A stretch of DNA of 64,000 bases from Daucus carota subsp. sativus (GCF_001625215.2 NC_030387.2:8026501-8090500); one strand, 5' to 3'; shown: positions 24,620 to 37,829, counted from the stretch's first letter. Numbers and translations: made by a program. Notes: a model not told the origin generated them from the sequence alone.

Positions 24620-25520
24620 CTTGATGATTCAGGTGGTTCATTCACAGGCTTTTTCCATTGTCGGTGTTTCCCGAACGTCCAATAAGAAGGCTTTCCCATA
24701 TTTCTCCAATCTTCCAGCTAGTAACGAGAGTTTTCTTCAGGTAACTTTCCGGTATCCTTTGGCAAGTTTTTTACTACTTCTTCCATTGAGTCCATTCGGG
24801 TCGTAACAGTTCTCAGGGTATTAGTGAATGCAATTAAGGTATTGAGAATCTCTATGTTGGACATTAGTATGGGTGCTTCCCTTGCTAACAATGGGGTCTC
24901 GAGTGGACATCTTTGGTTGGTCAAGGGCGGCGGTGGTGGAAGATTAGTAGCCGAAGTCTCAGAGCTCTCTCCAACCTTCGTCTAATTACCATCGACGGCG
25001 TCGTTCTTCGTCTCTTCTGACATCCTTCCTCTAATAGATGTCAAGAATACCCTCATTCTAGCGCCAAATGGTAATGGAGGAATGTGGTGATAACAAGATT
25101 CGGGGAAGGTTGCTGGATTTTGTGGTGGTTTGATGGCGGTGTACGATAGGGTAGGGATGGTGATTTTGGATTAGGTTGAGATCATTTGGAAATTAGGGTT
25201 TGCTCAAAAGATCGAAGGAGTATTCGCTCTAGCAAGGGTTGTATCTTATCCGCAAACAATGTGCCTACGTATCGTATTTATAGGAATCAAGTCATACATA
25301 GTTCTTGGGGAACAAATAACCTAATCAGAATAGGTTCTTGATTCCAGCGATAAGCCACCGCCTTAGATCAGACATATATGAATTGTCGAAGCACAGCCTC
25401 CTCTAGGGAGCATGATACTAGATGGGATGACACAATGCAGACTATGTGGACCTCCCTTGAGTTAACTAAACAAGCTAATCCTATGTCCTCTCCGACGGCG
25501 AGGCTAAAGGTGGGTCTAAG
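24620..25520 (-). mobile_element. Truncated gypsy-type retrotransposon: 5' LTR plus start of gag
   Basis: Read on the minus strand, an LTR (about 25520-25069) ends in CTCCATTACCA, followed by TT and a primer-binding-like TGGCGCTAGAATGAGGG, then an ORF starting at 25023 (MSEETKNDAVDG, a TAG at 24984-24982, then TKVGESSETSA and an open run to about 24620). This layout is the 5' end of an LTR element with a gag start. The rest is missing. The LTR shares its GATCAAGCCATACATAGTTCT-like stretch with the copies at 33.9 and 37.8 kb. Confidence 0.7.
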
Positions 25521-25718
25521 CTTAAAAATATATTAAAAATAGGGCTTGAGATTAGTGCATGCCACTCGGGCGGTCCGAATCGGACCGGGCCGAGTTGTCA
25601 GCGGTCTGAGCTGATGACATGTGATTCGTAACCGGCCCGCTTGTTTACACAGGCTGGTCCGGTTCCGGGCCGAGTACACAACTAGTGAACCCGTGAACCG
25701 GTTCGCGGGTTGGGGCGG
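25521..25718. other. GC-rich palindromic stretch
   Basis: Locally GC-rich sequence with several short palindromes around CCGG (for example AACCGGTT). It was the target of the copia insertion, since it resumes with GGCGG at 26735. Origin unknown. Confidence 0.4.
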
Positions 25719-26734
25719 TGTTAGTAATATGTGATGCTTGATGATACAAAGCAAATTCAATTTTGTACTTAGAGAAATTTCTAATGTAGCTGATCAACGG
25801 CTAGCATACTTTTTGTAGTAGCAGTTGATCAGATTACCCATCAACGGCTGATGCGGTGTTGTAACAAAAATGTAGTACCTTAGCATTTGATAGATAAATA
25901 TTATGATCTTTGAAATTAGCAGTTGTTCTATCAATAGATGAATAGATAGGGTGACATAATTGTAAATATTTGAAGTCATGTAATCTATTCAAGTGAAGTG
26001 GAGATCAATGGCTAGTCAAGAAGCATCGATGGCTAAATAAAGAAGCTATGAACTGCTACATCAATTTTCATCAATGGCTAATCAAGGTGTGCTATCAATC
26101 GGTAAACGACTGAGTTCTTCTAGCAGTTGATGACTACCAATTGACAACCGCAAGTCAAGTAAAGGACAAAAAGCACATGGGTTAATGTGAAAGGTGTTGC
26201 ACCAGTTTTGGAAGCTAAACTAAAACCAGTTTAGTCAAATATTGAGAACCTCGAAGGCTACCATTTCTGGAAAAGTAACAAGAATTTCAAGCTTCCAAAT
26301 GTACTATCAAGTCCAAGAAATTCTATATTTGTAATAGCTAGAAAAGGTGTAGGATTATGCTTTTGCAGACTACCCTAGTTTGTATTAGTATATATTCACA
26401 TTGTAATTTTCATTTCAAAGCATCCAAACACTGAGAACTGAAGAGCAAAGCAGTAGAGATAGTAAGCAAGAAATTGTAAGCTTCTGCTCTTCATTCTTTT
26501 GTAAGCAGTCAAGTATATTTACTTGGAAGGTTCTTAATATAAAAATCTCTCAAGTGAATCAAACAATCCACCTGAAATTTTTAAGATCCTTGTTCTTTTT
26601 AATTCCTGTTTAGATTTAAAAATCTCTTGTGTTTTGAATATGATCTGATAAACAAAAATAAGTTAAAATTTTTTGTATATTGTATTCAACCCCCCTTCCA
26701 CAATATAACTTATTGTTTGCATTGTCAAATAACA
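25719..26734 (+). mobile_element. Solo LTR of a Ty1-copia element with perfect 5-bp target duplication
   Basis: 1016-bp LTR starting TGTTAGTAATATG and ending CAAATAACA, flanked on both sides by GGCGG (25714-25718 and 26735-26739). Close to the end is the AACCCCCCTTCCACA motif common in plant copia LTRs. Clean duplications at both sides show that recombination between two LTRs removed the internal region. Confidence 0.9.
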
Positions 26735-27050
26735 GGCGGTTCATTTTTTTAATTTTATGTTTCAGTTTAATTTAAATCTTTTATTTTGTAAATAAATTTT
26801 TTACTTTGTAAATAAAACAAGTCAAAAGGAAAATAAAATTTTTTTCGTTTTAACAAGCAGAAGCATGCAAGCAAGTAAATTTATTTTTTATTTTCTAAAT
26901 AAATAAAAGAGTACCTCATATAAATTTTATTAATTAAAAAGATATGTTACAAATAATTTGAGAGGATTTCTCTCTAAAAAAACGGAATAAACCGCATCGA
27001 TACATACAAAAAATAAAATTAGACAAGTTTTAAAATTACAAAAGTAAATT

Positions 27051-27345
27051 AGGGTCGCGCTCAAGAGAGAACTAGTCCTTAAAATAGAACCATAGAACCA
27101 CTAAGGTTCCGCTGCAGAACCCTAAATTTTAAATAGATTTTTAGGATCTAAATCTAAATATATGTTTTTTTCATGTTTTTTCATCGTTCTGTGTGTTCAA
27201 AAATCATTTTAAAATATAATACATAGATATTGACATTTTTTTGCATGTGAAGTTCTGCTGCATAACCCTAACTAATACTTAAGTTCTGTTGCAGAACCCT
27301 ACCTAAATACTTCTCTCTCTAATGGTTCTCTCTTGAACATGACCT
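27051..27345. mobile_element. Mutator-like MITE with 9-bp target duplication
   Basis: 295-bp element. Left end AGGGTCGCGCTCAAGAGAGA; right end, reverse complemented, AGGTCATGTTCAAGAGAGA. Flanked by AAGTAAATT at 27042-27050 and 27346-27354, a perfect 9-bp duplication. A sub-repeat GTTCTG/CTGCAGAACCCTA occurs three times inside. Confidence 0.85.
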
Positions 27346-27354
27346 AAGTAAATT

Positions 27355-28441
27355 AATCTAATTCATATTTTCCCTGATTCGGGCCGAATAGTTCGATTCG
27401 TGTGACTCGTTCGATTCGTCCGACTGATTAGATTCTTTTGATCTAAAGGCGTGCCTCATTCGTTTGATTTGCTGGCCGATTTCGATTTCCTTTATAGCGA
27501 TTCGTATTCGATTCGTAATATTTAACGAGCCGAATCGGGCCAAATCAAACACGCCACGAGTCGAATTTTAATGAATAATTAGATGGTTAGGTTCCGAATG
27601 AACGGTTCGAAACCGCTCACTTGGCTAGCTCTGCTTGTAATCTGAGCCTAATTGACCTTTTCGATAACACGCGAAGACTAGGCTTTTCAGGCAAGGACCA
27701 ATTATAATCTTCCTTTACTAGCTGGGCAGTTGACTGATTATCGGAACTAGTATCTGACGAACTCTAGTATCACGAGAATTCCATTAAGAAACCGAGCTAC
27801 GAGATAATCAAGCAACATGTTGAAGAACATGTCTTCAGGCGATGACCCATTGAAGACGAAGACCAATCATTAGTTGACTTTCCTAATTTTATGGCGAGAT
27901 TTAGGTAATCAAACCTGTGTTGATATTTGGTCATAACACCAATATACATTTATTAGCTAATCTTTAAGTTTTTTTTTTTTTTGACAGAACTGATCTTTAA
28001 GTTTTTAAATATTAGAATAAGTATGTCTTTTATTGAAAAAAAATAAATGTCATGCTTTCTTGTAATTTGATAGTAGAAACCTTTTTTATTTAAAAAGAAA
28101 TTAGTGAAATTTGTTAAATTGAGGGGGAAGCCGGGAAGGTCACACAACTCAGAAGAGAGTGAAATTGCTGGAAATTTGTTAAGAGCTGAAGCAATTGTTG
28201 GAAATTTCGTAGTTTGATCGAAAGCGCAGACCCCACACTTGGATGATCATATTCATATCTATCTGTTTTGCCGTGCCTTTTTTCCTTCTACACCAAGTAA
28301 AATTGTTGTTTTATATTCATACAGACAAATAATAACGCGTATTTTTTTGGTTCCGAAATAATAATCATCCGTAATTTGAGAAGTAAAAATCATATTTATA
28401 TATAAGTACACTTATTCTTGCCATTACTAGATCAACTATAG
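27355..28441. other. Intergenic, upstream of the SSUH2-like gene
   Basis: A patch at 27370-27540 is rich in GATTCG/CGAATC motifs. The remainder is AT-rich with no recognised gene. The last few hundred bases should contain the promoter and 5' UTR of the gene that starts at 28442. Confidence 0.4.
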
Positions 28442-31400
28442 ATGGAGCAAAACAAAATGGAGGAACCTCTGATCTCAGGTAGCTTGACTTTTGTTTCGTC
28501 TTCTGTTTCTTGATTTTGTGAAAGCTGCTATCTTTTTATGCCCCTTTTTGTTTATCAACCATTTTTGTACTTTAGGCATCTCAATTTATAACAATTCTGA
28601 GTTTTTAAGCTTTTGCATCACTAAGATATATAAGCTGCTAGTGTAAAAATTGAGTCTTTTTAGTCAAATTATGTGATATAATTGGGTTACTGGATGTATG
28701 GTATGGTTGTGTACTTGTATTAGAATGTTAAGCTTCATAATTTTGTTTGGGTGATTTTGAATTTTTATGGTTTGTGACAAGGGGGAGGTGAGAATGAGGA
28801 ATGGAGTTCATATCAGTATGTTGGGAGGTCAGGCTCTGTACTTCCGACTTCTTCCTTGGCTGGAACTCAAGTCAGTGTTGATGAAATCCGATCAGCTTCT
28901 ACCGTCTCTCATCTTTATCCTCCGTCTCTTCATGCTCCCCTCATCAGCTCTCCGGAGCCCCATCCTAATGGTATTCTGCTCTACACTCTACATTCTACTC
29001 GTATTTTTATAAAATGTCGTAATTAAGTAGACTAGTAGGTGATCCAGGACAAGAAATATGATAACAAGATAAGATTGTGTAAATTAACTGTTGCAAATCT
29101 ATAAACCTTGAAGTGATTCGACAAATGAACAACCACTACTACCCACAGGTTCCTGTATGGATCATAACAAGAGGGAACAAATCTCAATTTCAGTACTCAA
29201 TCAAAGTATGGCAATAATAAAATATTACTGTGTGGCTTAAAACTTTTATACTTTAGTAACAAGTAAAATTCTATTATAAGCAGCACCAAATCCTTCTCTT
29301 AATTTCTACTGTAGTGACAAACTTGTCTATCTATAATATTTCTGAATAACTATTTATATAATATAAACTAAACATGGTCCATGGATATAATTATTAAATT
29401 ACAATTGAATCTGTTCCCATATAATAACATAGATAAATGCAAATCAGTATTATTTCTTGTTTCTCATCAGTAGGTGATTGTATGATATGGGTTATAAGCT
29501 TATAATATATACAGCATTAAGTTATTAAAATCATAATTTATGATTTTCAGACCAGGCTATTGCTTATCAAGGATCATATGGGGGAGCTTATGGAACCACT
29601 AGTGAATTTCAAAGGTATAGTTAAACAGCAAATGGGAATTTATTTTAAGTTGAGTACCCAACAAACTCTTTTGGCACTCTAGATTACTAATGCAGTTACT
29701 TTAGATTATTGGTCAAAATCTCTTCTTTGTGAAGTGTAGATTTCTTGTAATTGTTTTCTGTGTCCTATATGTTGCACTAAATTTCACCGAAGTCGTGCCA
29801 TTATTCATGAATTTTCTTCTTGTGAGTTGCATTGGCAGGTATACTATCTCTCTGTTTGCTCTGTAAGAAGATCCTTATTGGATTTGTTATAATGAAAGAA
29901 ACTTTTAAGTTCTATTTCAAAAAAGATAAATGGAGGTCACATGGGGATCTCTAAATCAAACAGTAGGCAATTTGAGACTGTTCAGCATCTATTATAGCAA
30001 AATTGTAACAGTGTGCAGGACAGCTTCACTGGAGTGTAAACCAAAAATGGGCTTGTCGAACTTAAATTTTGAAATGGCATAACCTAACTTGTAAAAAAAT
30101 GGGCTGATATTATGTCAATATATTAATAAATCACTGCCAATCTGGCATTGCAGATGCTTTTCCTGAACATTGTTTTCTTCTGCAGTACATTGATTCAGTA
30201 ATCTTCTGTGCAGGCAAACGCTGGATGAAGTAGAAATACGTGAATTACTCATTGATCATGTTGGTCACCGTTGTTGCTGGGGAAGTAGACCAGCTCGGGC
30301 ATGGAAGATCAGTGCTGTGGAGGACTGCAATGTTTATGTTGGTACTCTAGAGACATTTGTAGAGGAAAGAGAAACCACAGTAGAAAGTGAGCCATATCTT
30401 AGCGGAAAAAAATTGCAGAAGGACAAGGACCTAGAACTTGGGATCTGGGAATTGGATTTAAGGTCTGAATTTCCTGTTCTGTTCACACCATACAAAGAGT
30501 CGCGCACCCAAATTCCTCACTCTGAGTCCATTGTAAAATGTTCAGGTACTAATCATCCTGTCTAGGCTTGTGAACTGTCTGGAGTAATTAGCTGAATTTA
30601 TATTGCAAAATACTTATTATCACTCTTAAGTCTGTATTTTTCTGACTTTCTTTAGTCACTTCCTATTGCTTCCAGATTATGAAACTGACTTGTTAGTTCC
30701 TTGTCTTGTCTTAGTTACAAATTTGTGTTCTTAAAGCCATTCCTGATGGAACCTTACTTCTACAGATTGTGGTGGTCGAGGCGATCTTGTTTGTCCAACT
30801 TGCAATGCAGATCAAGAACATCAAATGACTAAGTGCCTTAGTTGTCATGGAAGAGGTCTAATCGCTCATCGCGATGGGTCCGACACAATGTGAGTTGTCC
30901 GATATTTTCTTAAATTTTGAAATTTACAGTTTGGATCTCTGTACAACTATTAAAAATATAACTGCAAAAAGCGCCTCTATTTATCAAGTATTCCATATTC
31001 TACATTGCTCACACATAAACCATAGAATCCCTGAGCATGTTATGTAGACAGAATACTCTACTATTCAACATAATCTTTGTTCAGATAATTGGTCAACTCT
31101 TTAGTGTCAATACCAGTGTCTACTGTTTAACAAAAATATGCACAGGTTTTCTCTGAAAAAGTTATATATATTGCTAATCGTACACACGCACCCCTCCACT
31201 ATGCCTTTGATAAGGTTTTACCCTCAACTTCCCGTTGAGGGGTGAGTACATTACCTTTAGAGCAAGAGCTTTTGGTTCTCGGATAAAGTTCTTGGTTAAT
31301 GCAGATGTATAATTGTGAACCATAAAATATTTTGTCTGCACATGATGCACTATGATAAATATTAGGGACCTAACACACTACATCCTTCATAATTTTTGGT

Positions 31401-32594
31401 CAGAGTTGGTTTACTCATTGTTGTCAAAAGAGGTGCTTGCTGTTTTGAAAATGAAAACACGCCTGTTCTCTAATATCATTATTAATTATTGCAGATGTAC
31501 AAAATGTAATGGCAAGGGACAGATTGCTTGTGCAACTTGCGGATCTCGCGGGCTAGTTAAATGCGGAACATGCACTGGCAGTGGATCTATTTTAACACGG
31601 AAAGTAGCTGTTATTAAATGGCAAGTACACCATCTTATATATTAACATTATCGTGTGATGCTAGAAACAGAAAGACTGTTGATGATTTGAGCTCACTCTT
31701 GACTAGCCCCCACCTATGTAGGTTATAATATTAATATAAAACACATCTGAGTCATCTAACCGCTCAATAACAATTTCTCGTAAAATCTGACACTGTGGGA
31801 AGCATTGGCATGATGAACATACATATAGACCTACTTAAAGTTTGTGTAATGGTCTTCCTTCTCTGCTTTACTAGGCCCGGGGATTTTTCTTCACTTAAAA
31901 GACTGGCATACCCTCGTTCCTCTACTTTTTTAAATTACTGCTGAAGTGATAATGTCGTTTTGTCAGCTTCCTGCCACATAACTTGGAGCATTTATTGAAT
32001 TGCTTCATCGTTGGTCATCGAAAAGTTTTAGATATGCTAAGTTCAAAATATATGATGGATGTTGTAGAAAGTATTGATCGAAATTAAAGGTTGAACAAAG
32101 TGAAACAATGCTTGTTAACGAACCTGTTGTAATAATAAAAACATCTTAATTTGTGGATTTTCAGTGATAAACCAAAAGTTGAATTAAATATATACTTCTG
32201 TACTTTTAGGAAAACTGCATCTACCAGAAAGGTAAGTGCAACCAGCGGAGCTGCCTCTGTGCCAGATGAGGTCTTCCATAGAGCCAGAGGGGTGCAACTG
32301 TGCAACACTCAAGCCTACCTATGTACTCCTGCATTTTTTGCCGATTCTTACTTCCTCAACAAATTCTCATCCGAGGTGATTGCTGACAGAGCGCCAGTAG
32401 CTCCGACTGCACGGGTCATATGCGAAAGACATACCATATCTGTCATCCCAGTTACACGTGTTACCATGAAGGACCACAACAGATCATTCAGTTTCTATAT
32501 CATTGGTTTCAGCAGGGAGGTCTACCTAAAAGACTACTATCCTGCCAGGTTTTGCTGGGGTTTGTGCCCATGCTTGGAGTGGATAAAGATATAA
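28442..32594 (+). CDS. SSUH2-like protein with DnaJ-type cysteine-rich (CxxCxGxG-like) repeats
   Basis: Seven exons, 418 residues: 28442-28478, 28782-28970, 29551-29614, 30214-30545, 30766-30889, 31495-31620, 32210-32594. The centre holds the SSUH2 motif HRCCWGSRPARAWKI, then zinc-binding-like cysteine repeats: CGGRGDLVCPTCN, CLSCHGRG, CTKCNGKGQIACATC and CGTCTGSGS. The C-terminal part (RARGVQLCNTQAYLCTPAFF onward) is the conserved tail. The last intron starts with GC (AAATG/GCAAGT) at 31621, a GC-AG intron; the frame closes only if it is used. Molecular function is unknown; the cysteine repeats resemble the DnaJ zinc-finger region, but there is no J domain. No signal peptide or membrane segment was seen. 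The start was chosen because it is the first ATG in frame and joins cleanly to exon 2. Confidence 0.88.
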
Positions 32595-33159
32595 CACAAA
32601 AATTACCATCCCTTGTTTCGCCACATTGATCTTTCCTTTGGATGCAAGTACAATAAGCCGGTAATATGTTTGTCTTTTGGCTTTTAAACACAATCCCAGT
32701 TAATCACTCCTTGCTATATCATTCGAGGTTTTACATGCTTCTGGTGACTCCAACCCCTTCACCCCCACACAGAAACTCCTTTGTTTTCTTTATCTCCGTA
32801 TTATTGTTTGTTTTAAGATTTTCTCTACTTGAGCTGTTATTTGTATTTTGTAATATATTCTTTATGTGAGAGTGATTGTAAATTTATGTACATTGAAGAT
32901 ATTACTTTATTCGAATAAACAATAATACAGGATGATGACGACGCACAACGGAGATTGATACGATTCCAACTGAACATGTGATGCGTAATATAAACGGGGC
33001 TGACATTTACATGCAATTCATTCACAGAATGTTGATCATTAAGTTTGGCCTTTTATGGCCAGATTCAAGTGACACTATACTGACTACCTAGGAGCTAGGA
33101 TGGACATCAACATGTTGAGGGAAAGAGGCGGAGGCCTTCGGATAAAAAGAAAATATTTA
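32595..33159. other. 3' UTR of the SSUH2-like gene and intergenic sequence
   Basis: No gene seen. T-rich segments and AATAAAC near 32917 could serve polyadenylation. Ends at the hAT pseudogene. Confidence 0.4.
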
Positions 33160-33880
33160 GGCTCCTAAATAATTCTTTTTTACTTTTGATGCACAATATT
33201 TAGTCAAAATTTAAACTAAATTTAGCTTTCGTTTAAACCGTTCAACCTCTCCTATGACATAATCGACCGCAGATAATTTTTTATTAACTTCAATTTGAAG
33301 AAACTGCTCTCAGAAGTAGCTATAGTAACGGGTATCGTCGGTATTATCTTATAAGCAATCCAAATGTTAAAAAAAAATAAGATAAATTATTTCAAAAAAA
33401 AAAATAATAAGATAAATATTCCTAATATATTTCAACACTTTAATTGGTTTTGTTTAAATTATTTGGTAGTGATTTCCTTAGCAATTGCATCTTCGAAGAT
33501 AATTGAAGTCCATCAGCATAAAAATTATTATCATACCCAAAAACATCCTCAATAATAGCACATATATTTTTCATACTTTCATCATCTATACCTTTCAATT
33601 TGTCCATATTAAATAAGAAATTATTTTTTTTTCATATTTTTTAAATAACACGAATCTTGTCTGAACTAAGAAAATCATATTTTCAATCATAACCAGAAAA
33701 TAATTGACTCGGAAATAATCTTCAGCAACTTGAATTGGTTCAGATTATGAGATTCACGAAAAGTAGGTTCAATTTCCATTTCTGAAGCAATCTTTGTAGC
33801 TTCACTCTTTGCGATTTCAAATCTACTATTTCTGTACTTTTCTAAAAGAAATAGATTTCAAAATAAGGCATGAATTGGGT
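33160..33880 (-). pseudogene. hAT (zf-TTF/ZMYM1-like) transposase pseudogene, C-terminal half
   Basis: Minus-strand remnants: LEKYRNSRFEIAKSEATKIA with EMEIEPTF (33850-33750), then the hAT dimerisation motif around 33360-33240 (IAYKIIPTIPVTIATSESSF followed by KLKLIKNYLRSIMS and ERLNGL). Many stops and frameshifts are present. The middle of the transposase, roughly 200 codons in relatives, is missing between this part and the N-terminal half at 35265-36605; an LTR occupies the gap. Confidence 0.8.
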
Positions 33881-33891
33881 TAAAAGTCTTA

Positions 33892-35264
33892 TATGAAATA
33901 TAGGGGGCGCCGTCTTAGTCATAAAGGAAGGACATATCCCTCAAAGGTTTTAGTCTGAGTGCAAGGGCGCAGCCCTCCGTGAACGTGATTTGTGTATGAT
34001 CTAGCAATGTTGTATGATCTATGTTGAGAGCATGTGCCCTCTGAAAGTTCAAGTTGTGAAGAGGGCGGGTCCTCTATGGGTTCGACCCTTAATGAAGTAA
34101 GTGTTGCCTGGTAGGAAAAGACTAGGTAAGAGAGAATGATTCTACGAGGCACGCCCTCTCGATTGTGAGGAAGGGGCGCGACCCTTGAAAGAAGAATGTG
34201 CTAAGTGGCAAGATAGCTAGATAAGATGACTCCATGTTTGAGACATGAGGCGCGCCGTTAGGGGCCTAGTTTGTATAACTCCATGTCAAAGACATGGGGC
34301 GCCCTTAGGGGCTGGTACGAATAAAATGATGTATGTTGTGAAGAAGGCTTTTCCTATAAGGAGATTGTGCTGTTGTAAAGACAACCCCTATGGGGGACAT
34401 GAAGACAACTCCTCCGGGGGATACGAAGACTTACCCTTCCGAGAGATATGAAGATCAACCCTCCAGGGGATATGGAGACCTAGGCATCCCGGAGCCCATC
34501 CGGCGTGGTTTATAAACCTCAATCTTGTATTTTGCCGGGTTGTCCACGTGCGGGGGCTTGAGGTGATCATTATTGAAGGCCCTCCGGGGTGGTATGAAGA
34601 ATGGTCATATGTCTGGATCCTACATTCTGGTGAGTTACCCTCATTGGGGGATTGAGATGATCGTATGTCCCGATTATCTAGGGGAGACCTTGCCCTGTAT
34701 TCTGGTAGGTATCCTCACCGGGGGGTAAGGGTGCGTCCTTACACCTCAAGGATGGTTACGGCTACCGAACAACTCTTTCCATGATACGAAAAGTAGCGGT
34801 AAATGTTATTACCAATGGTTAAGGATAATGCCGTATCCATGATGTACTTGGATTAGGAGTCAAGTTGTTAGTCTTAACACTAGTCCTTAGCGGAGTAGGA
34901 CTCTTCTTCCAAGCATATTAGAACCGTCTTGGCGTAAGAATTCTGAAGACCTTAGAAGACGAGTAGATAAGCCACCGCCTTGGATGTGGTCTTATCTCCA
35001 AGAGGCCTACTTCTAATTGAATTAGGTAACCTGACCTCCTAGAACTATGTATGGCTTGATCCCTTTAAATACAGGGTATGTAGGCATATTAAAGGGATCG
35101 AAAGGTGAGAGCCAAGGAGTAACCTACAATCCCTTTGATCTCAGCCACCCCTAAACACACAACCACCACACTCCGACAGCAAAACCACCGTCATAGATCT
35201 TGATTCCGGCCATGAACCTCATCTTTGTTGATTACCAAATTCCTCCATCAACAATATCATTACC
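33892..35264 (+). mobile_element. Solo gypsy-type LTR inserted in the hAT pseudogene
   Basis: About 1.37 kb, clearly higher in GC than its surroundings, ending CATCAACAATATCATTACCA as the LTR at 25069 does (in reverse). It shares with the 24.6 and 37.8 kb copies the TATTTAAA/GGGATCAAGCCATACATAGTTCT block (around 35055, here reversed) and the CAGAATACAGGGCAAGG block. The left limit is approximate. No internal region was seen, so it is a solo LTR or a fragment. Repeats of GACAACCCCTATGGGGG-like units occur near 34380-34470. Confidence 0.65.
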
Positions 35265-36605
35265 ATTTCACAAAGAGAAATATTAAGAGAATGACAGCCG
35301 CATGAAGTATAAATGTCCTAGGATACACATTTAGTTACCTGTTACTTACACCTTTATATTGTCCCTTCATGTTAGAACTGTTATCATAACCTTGCCCACG
35401 TATATCATGCATATCGAGTTTCAAAATTTCTAGAATATTTTTGAGTTCAAGAAAAAGAGCATCTCATGTAGTTCCAATAACTTTCATAAAACTAGGAAAT
35501 ATCTCATCCATTGTTATTGGGTTTGTAGATACATTAACACACCTCAGTATAAGATATATTTGTTCTTCATGACTCACATTTGGAGTACAATCAAGAATTA
35601 CATAAAAGTATTTGCCTCTTTAACAATATTGATAATTTGGTTCAATCTTTCGAAAACGCCTAAGGTGTTCTTCCATTATCGGGTCAAATTCAGCAATCAT
35701 TCGGATTATACTCAAAAAATTTCCATTATTTTGACTATCAAGTTTCTCATTACTCCCACCAAATGCTAAACTGGTACAAACTAGAGTTTTAACAACACAC
35801 ATTATTCTTTTTATTACTTGCTCCCAAAATTTTCTCTCCATTTTATGGCTTTTTGAATAGAAGAATCAATTGCACTCTCTTTTTTCGACCTTGTTTCTAC
35901 CTCCATCCCATCGGTTAAACTGTTAAGGTGATCAGTGTTATTTTTATGCTCACCAAGTCTAGAATAGATGTTTTCCTAATCATTATACCCATTAGTTGTT
36001 GTAGTTAAAATACTTGACACAAAACTCTATTTTTTGAATAACACACAACAAAAGCAAAATACTTTATCAATTTTCTGAGAATATATTAGCCATGGTCGAT
36101 CAAGCTTTTCTCCATATCTAAAAGATCAAGTGTATGCTTATTATTAAAACTTCTATTCATTGTATTAACTCTTGGCGGTCCCTTTTCTACCAAAAAAATC
36201 AATTACTTTCATTGTTTACACCAATTTCTCTCAAAAAAATCAATTACGTTTCTCCCAATTTTTCGGATCCAATAAAAATATCTAAATTTTCATTGTTTAC
36301 ACCCTGATTATCCATCATAAATTCATCGTTCACTACATGATTGACAGCATGCTCTAGACTTTCATCAGCATTCCCATGATTTAAATTATCATTATCCACA
36401 ATTACAGTTTCAGAGAAAACCTTATCAAGAAATGTATCTAAATTCTCATCATTTACAACTATAATTTGAGCAAGCAAAGATTCATCAAGAATAGATGTAG
36501 GCTTCACATACCTATTTATGGACCCTTTTGAAAGATTGTCTAAGTTATTCTTCTATCTTTTTTTCGAACTTCCGGATGCAAAATTTCTTTTACCCGTCAT
36601 ATTGA
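35265..36605 (-). pseudogene. hAT (zf-TTF/ZMYM1-like) transposase pseudogene, N-terminal half
   Basis: Minus strand from a start-like MTGKRNFASGSSKK at about 36600, through an Asn/Asp-rich N-terminus, a zf-TTF region ([28 protein letters not shown] when read across breaks), then SLAFGGSNEKLDSQNNGNFL, RMIAEFDPIMEEHL, HEEQIYLILRCVNV and IRGQGYDNSSNMKG. Just before the LTR, one frame reads CGCHSLNISLCEM, the highly conserved CGCHSLNL motif. Many stops and frame changes show it is dead. Confidence 0.82.
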
Positions 36606-36908
36606 AACCCTAAGATTTAATATTAAATCAAGTAATTAAACAAGAAGAATCGGGGGATTAGATACGGGACCAGAGAAGTAGAGGCTCAGGTTGGGTACAT
36701 ATGTAATATGTGAGAAGAAGATGACTCGTCAGTGATCCAATTGACCTTGTATATATTTTAAGTGGCTATTCAGGTGAACGGATACTTGAGGCCAAAAATT
36801 AATACTTGATTATTATTATTAAAGCAAAAACACTGGTGTAATGATAGTTGACCCACTACAATTATTAAATTTTAAATTATAATTAAATAGACTCATATTA
36901 AAACATTA

Positions 36909-36991
<83 letters not shown>

Positions 36992-37829
36992 GTGGTCCAC
37001 CAAATAACAAGGCCCTATGCACCAGCCTAGGCCAGCTCCCCCTGTAGCCGGTAGCGTGATGGAATGTAATATTATGACATAAGCATTACAAGTATAAGAG
37101 TTGTCGTGGTCTTCGTGATATCATTATTGGCAATGCCTTTAAATCACAGGTTTTTGGAATTAATCACCATCATATTTACAAGTTATTCAAAGATTGAGTT
37201 CAAATGAGGTAGTCCTCTCTGTACATCTTAGCATAGTCGAATAATTTCAGCAATTATATGAGAGTATCGATTAATTTGAGCAATTTTACGAGAATATTGT
37301 GAATGATGGGGCAATTTGAAGAATTAATTTACCCTCACTTTAACTTGCTACAACAATGGTTGTATCCAATGCTACTTGACCACCCATTTCTTTGAGCATC
37401 TTAAATGAAGAAGAATCAAAAGAAATGCATGATGATCATTAGGTCAATTCTATGACGTAGCTCAATATCGAAACACATGTCAAATTCCTAATGATGATTA
37501 TGATGCCATAATGCAGGAGGCCAACAAAGATATGGTTGAAATTGAAGAAAGGGTTGTTGAAGAATAAGATGAATGCAGTAGTGCTTCACTGGACAACAAC
37601 AATGATATCAATATAGAAATTTTATTGAACTATCAAGATATAAACCAGAAACCCTTGCCTGTTGCTAACGCACTAAAAACCCTTGCACTGTTGATATACA
37701 TTATAAATAGTATCTATACAACGGTAGTTGATAAGGTGAGGATGACTTTTTCGTTTGTTAATATAAGATGAAAGCATCAACATTTTCGTAATAATGAGAA
37801 ATGTGGGAGTTTACAAAATTGAGGTCGAT
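36606..37829. other. AT-rich intergenic with a long (AT)n tract
   Basis: Includes the dinucleotide run at 36910-36987. A short open stretch at 37440-37570 (QFYDVAQYRNTCQIPNDDYD) looks like a gene or transposon relic, but I cannot assign it. Confidence 0.4.
36910..36987. repeat. (TA)n microsatellite, about 39 units
   Basis: Uninterrupted TA repeat of about 78 bp. Length is unreliable in assemblies. Confidence 0.95.

Noticed and set aside
34388..34570. ORFs in the GC-rich stretch 33.9-35.2 kb
   Set aside because: The stretch is an LTR. The short ORFs reflect its GC content and small internal repeats.
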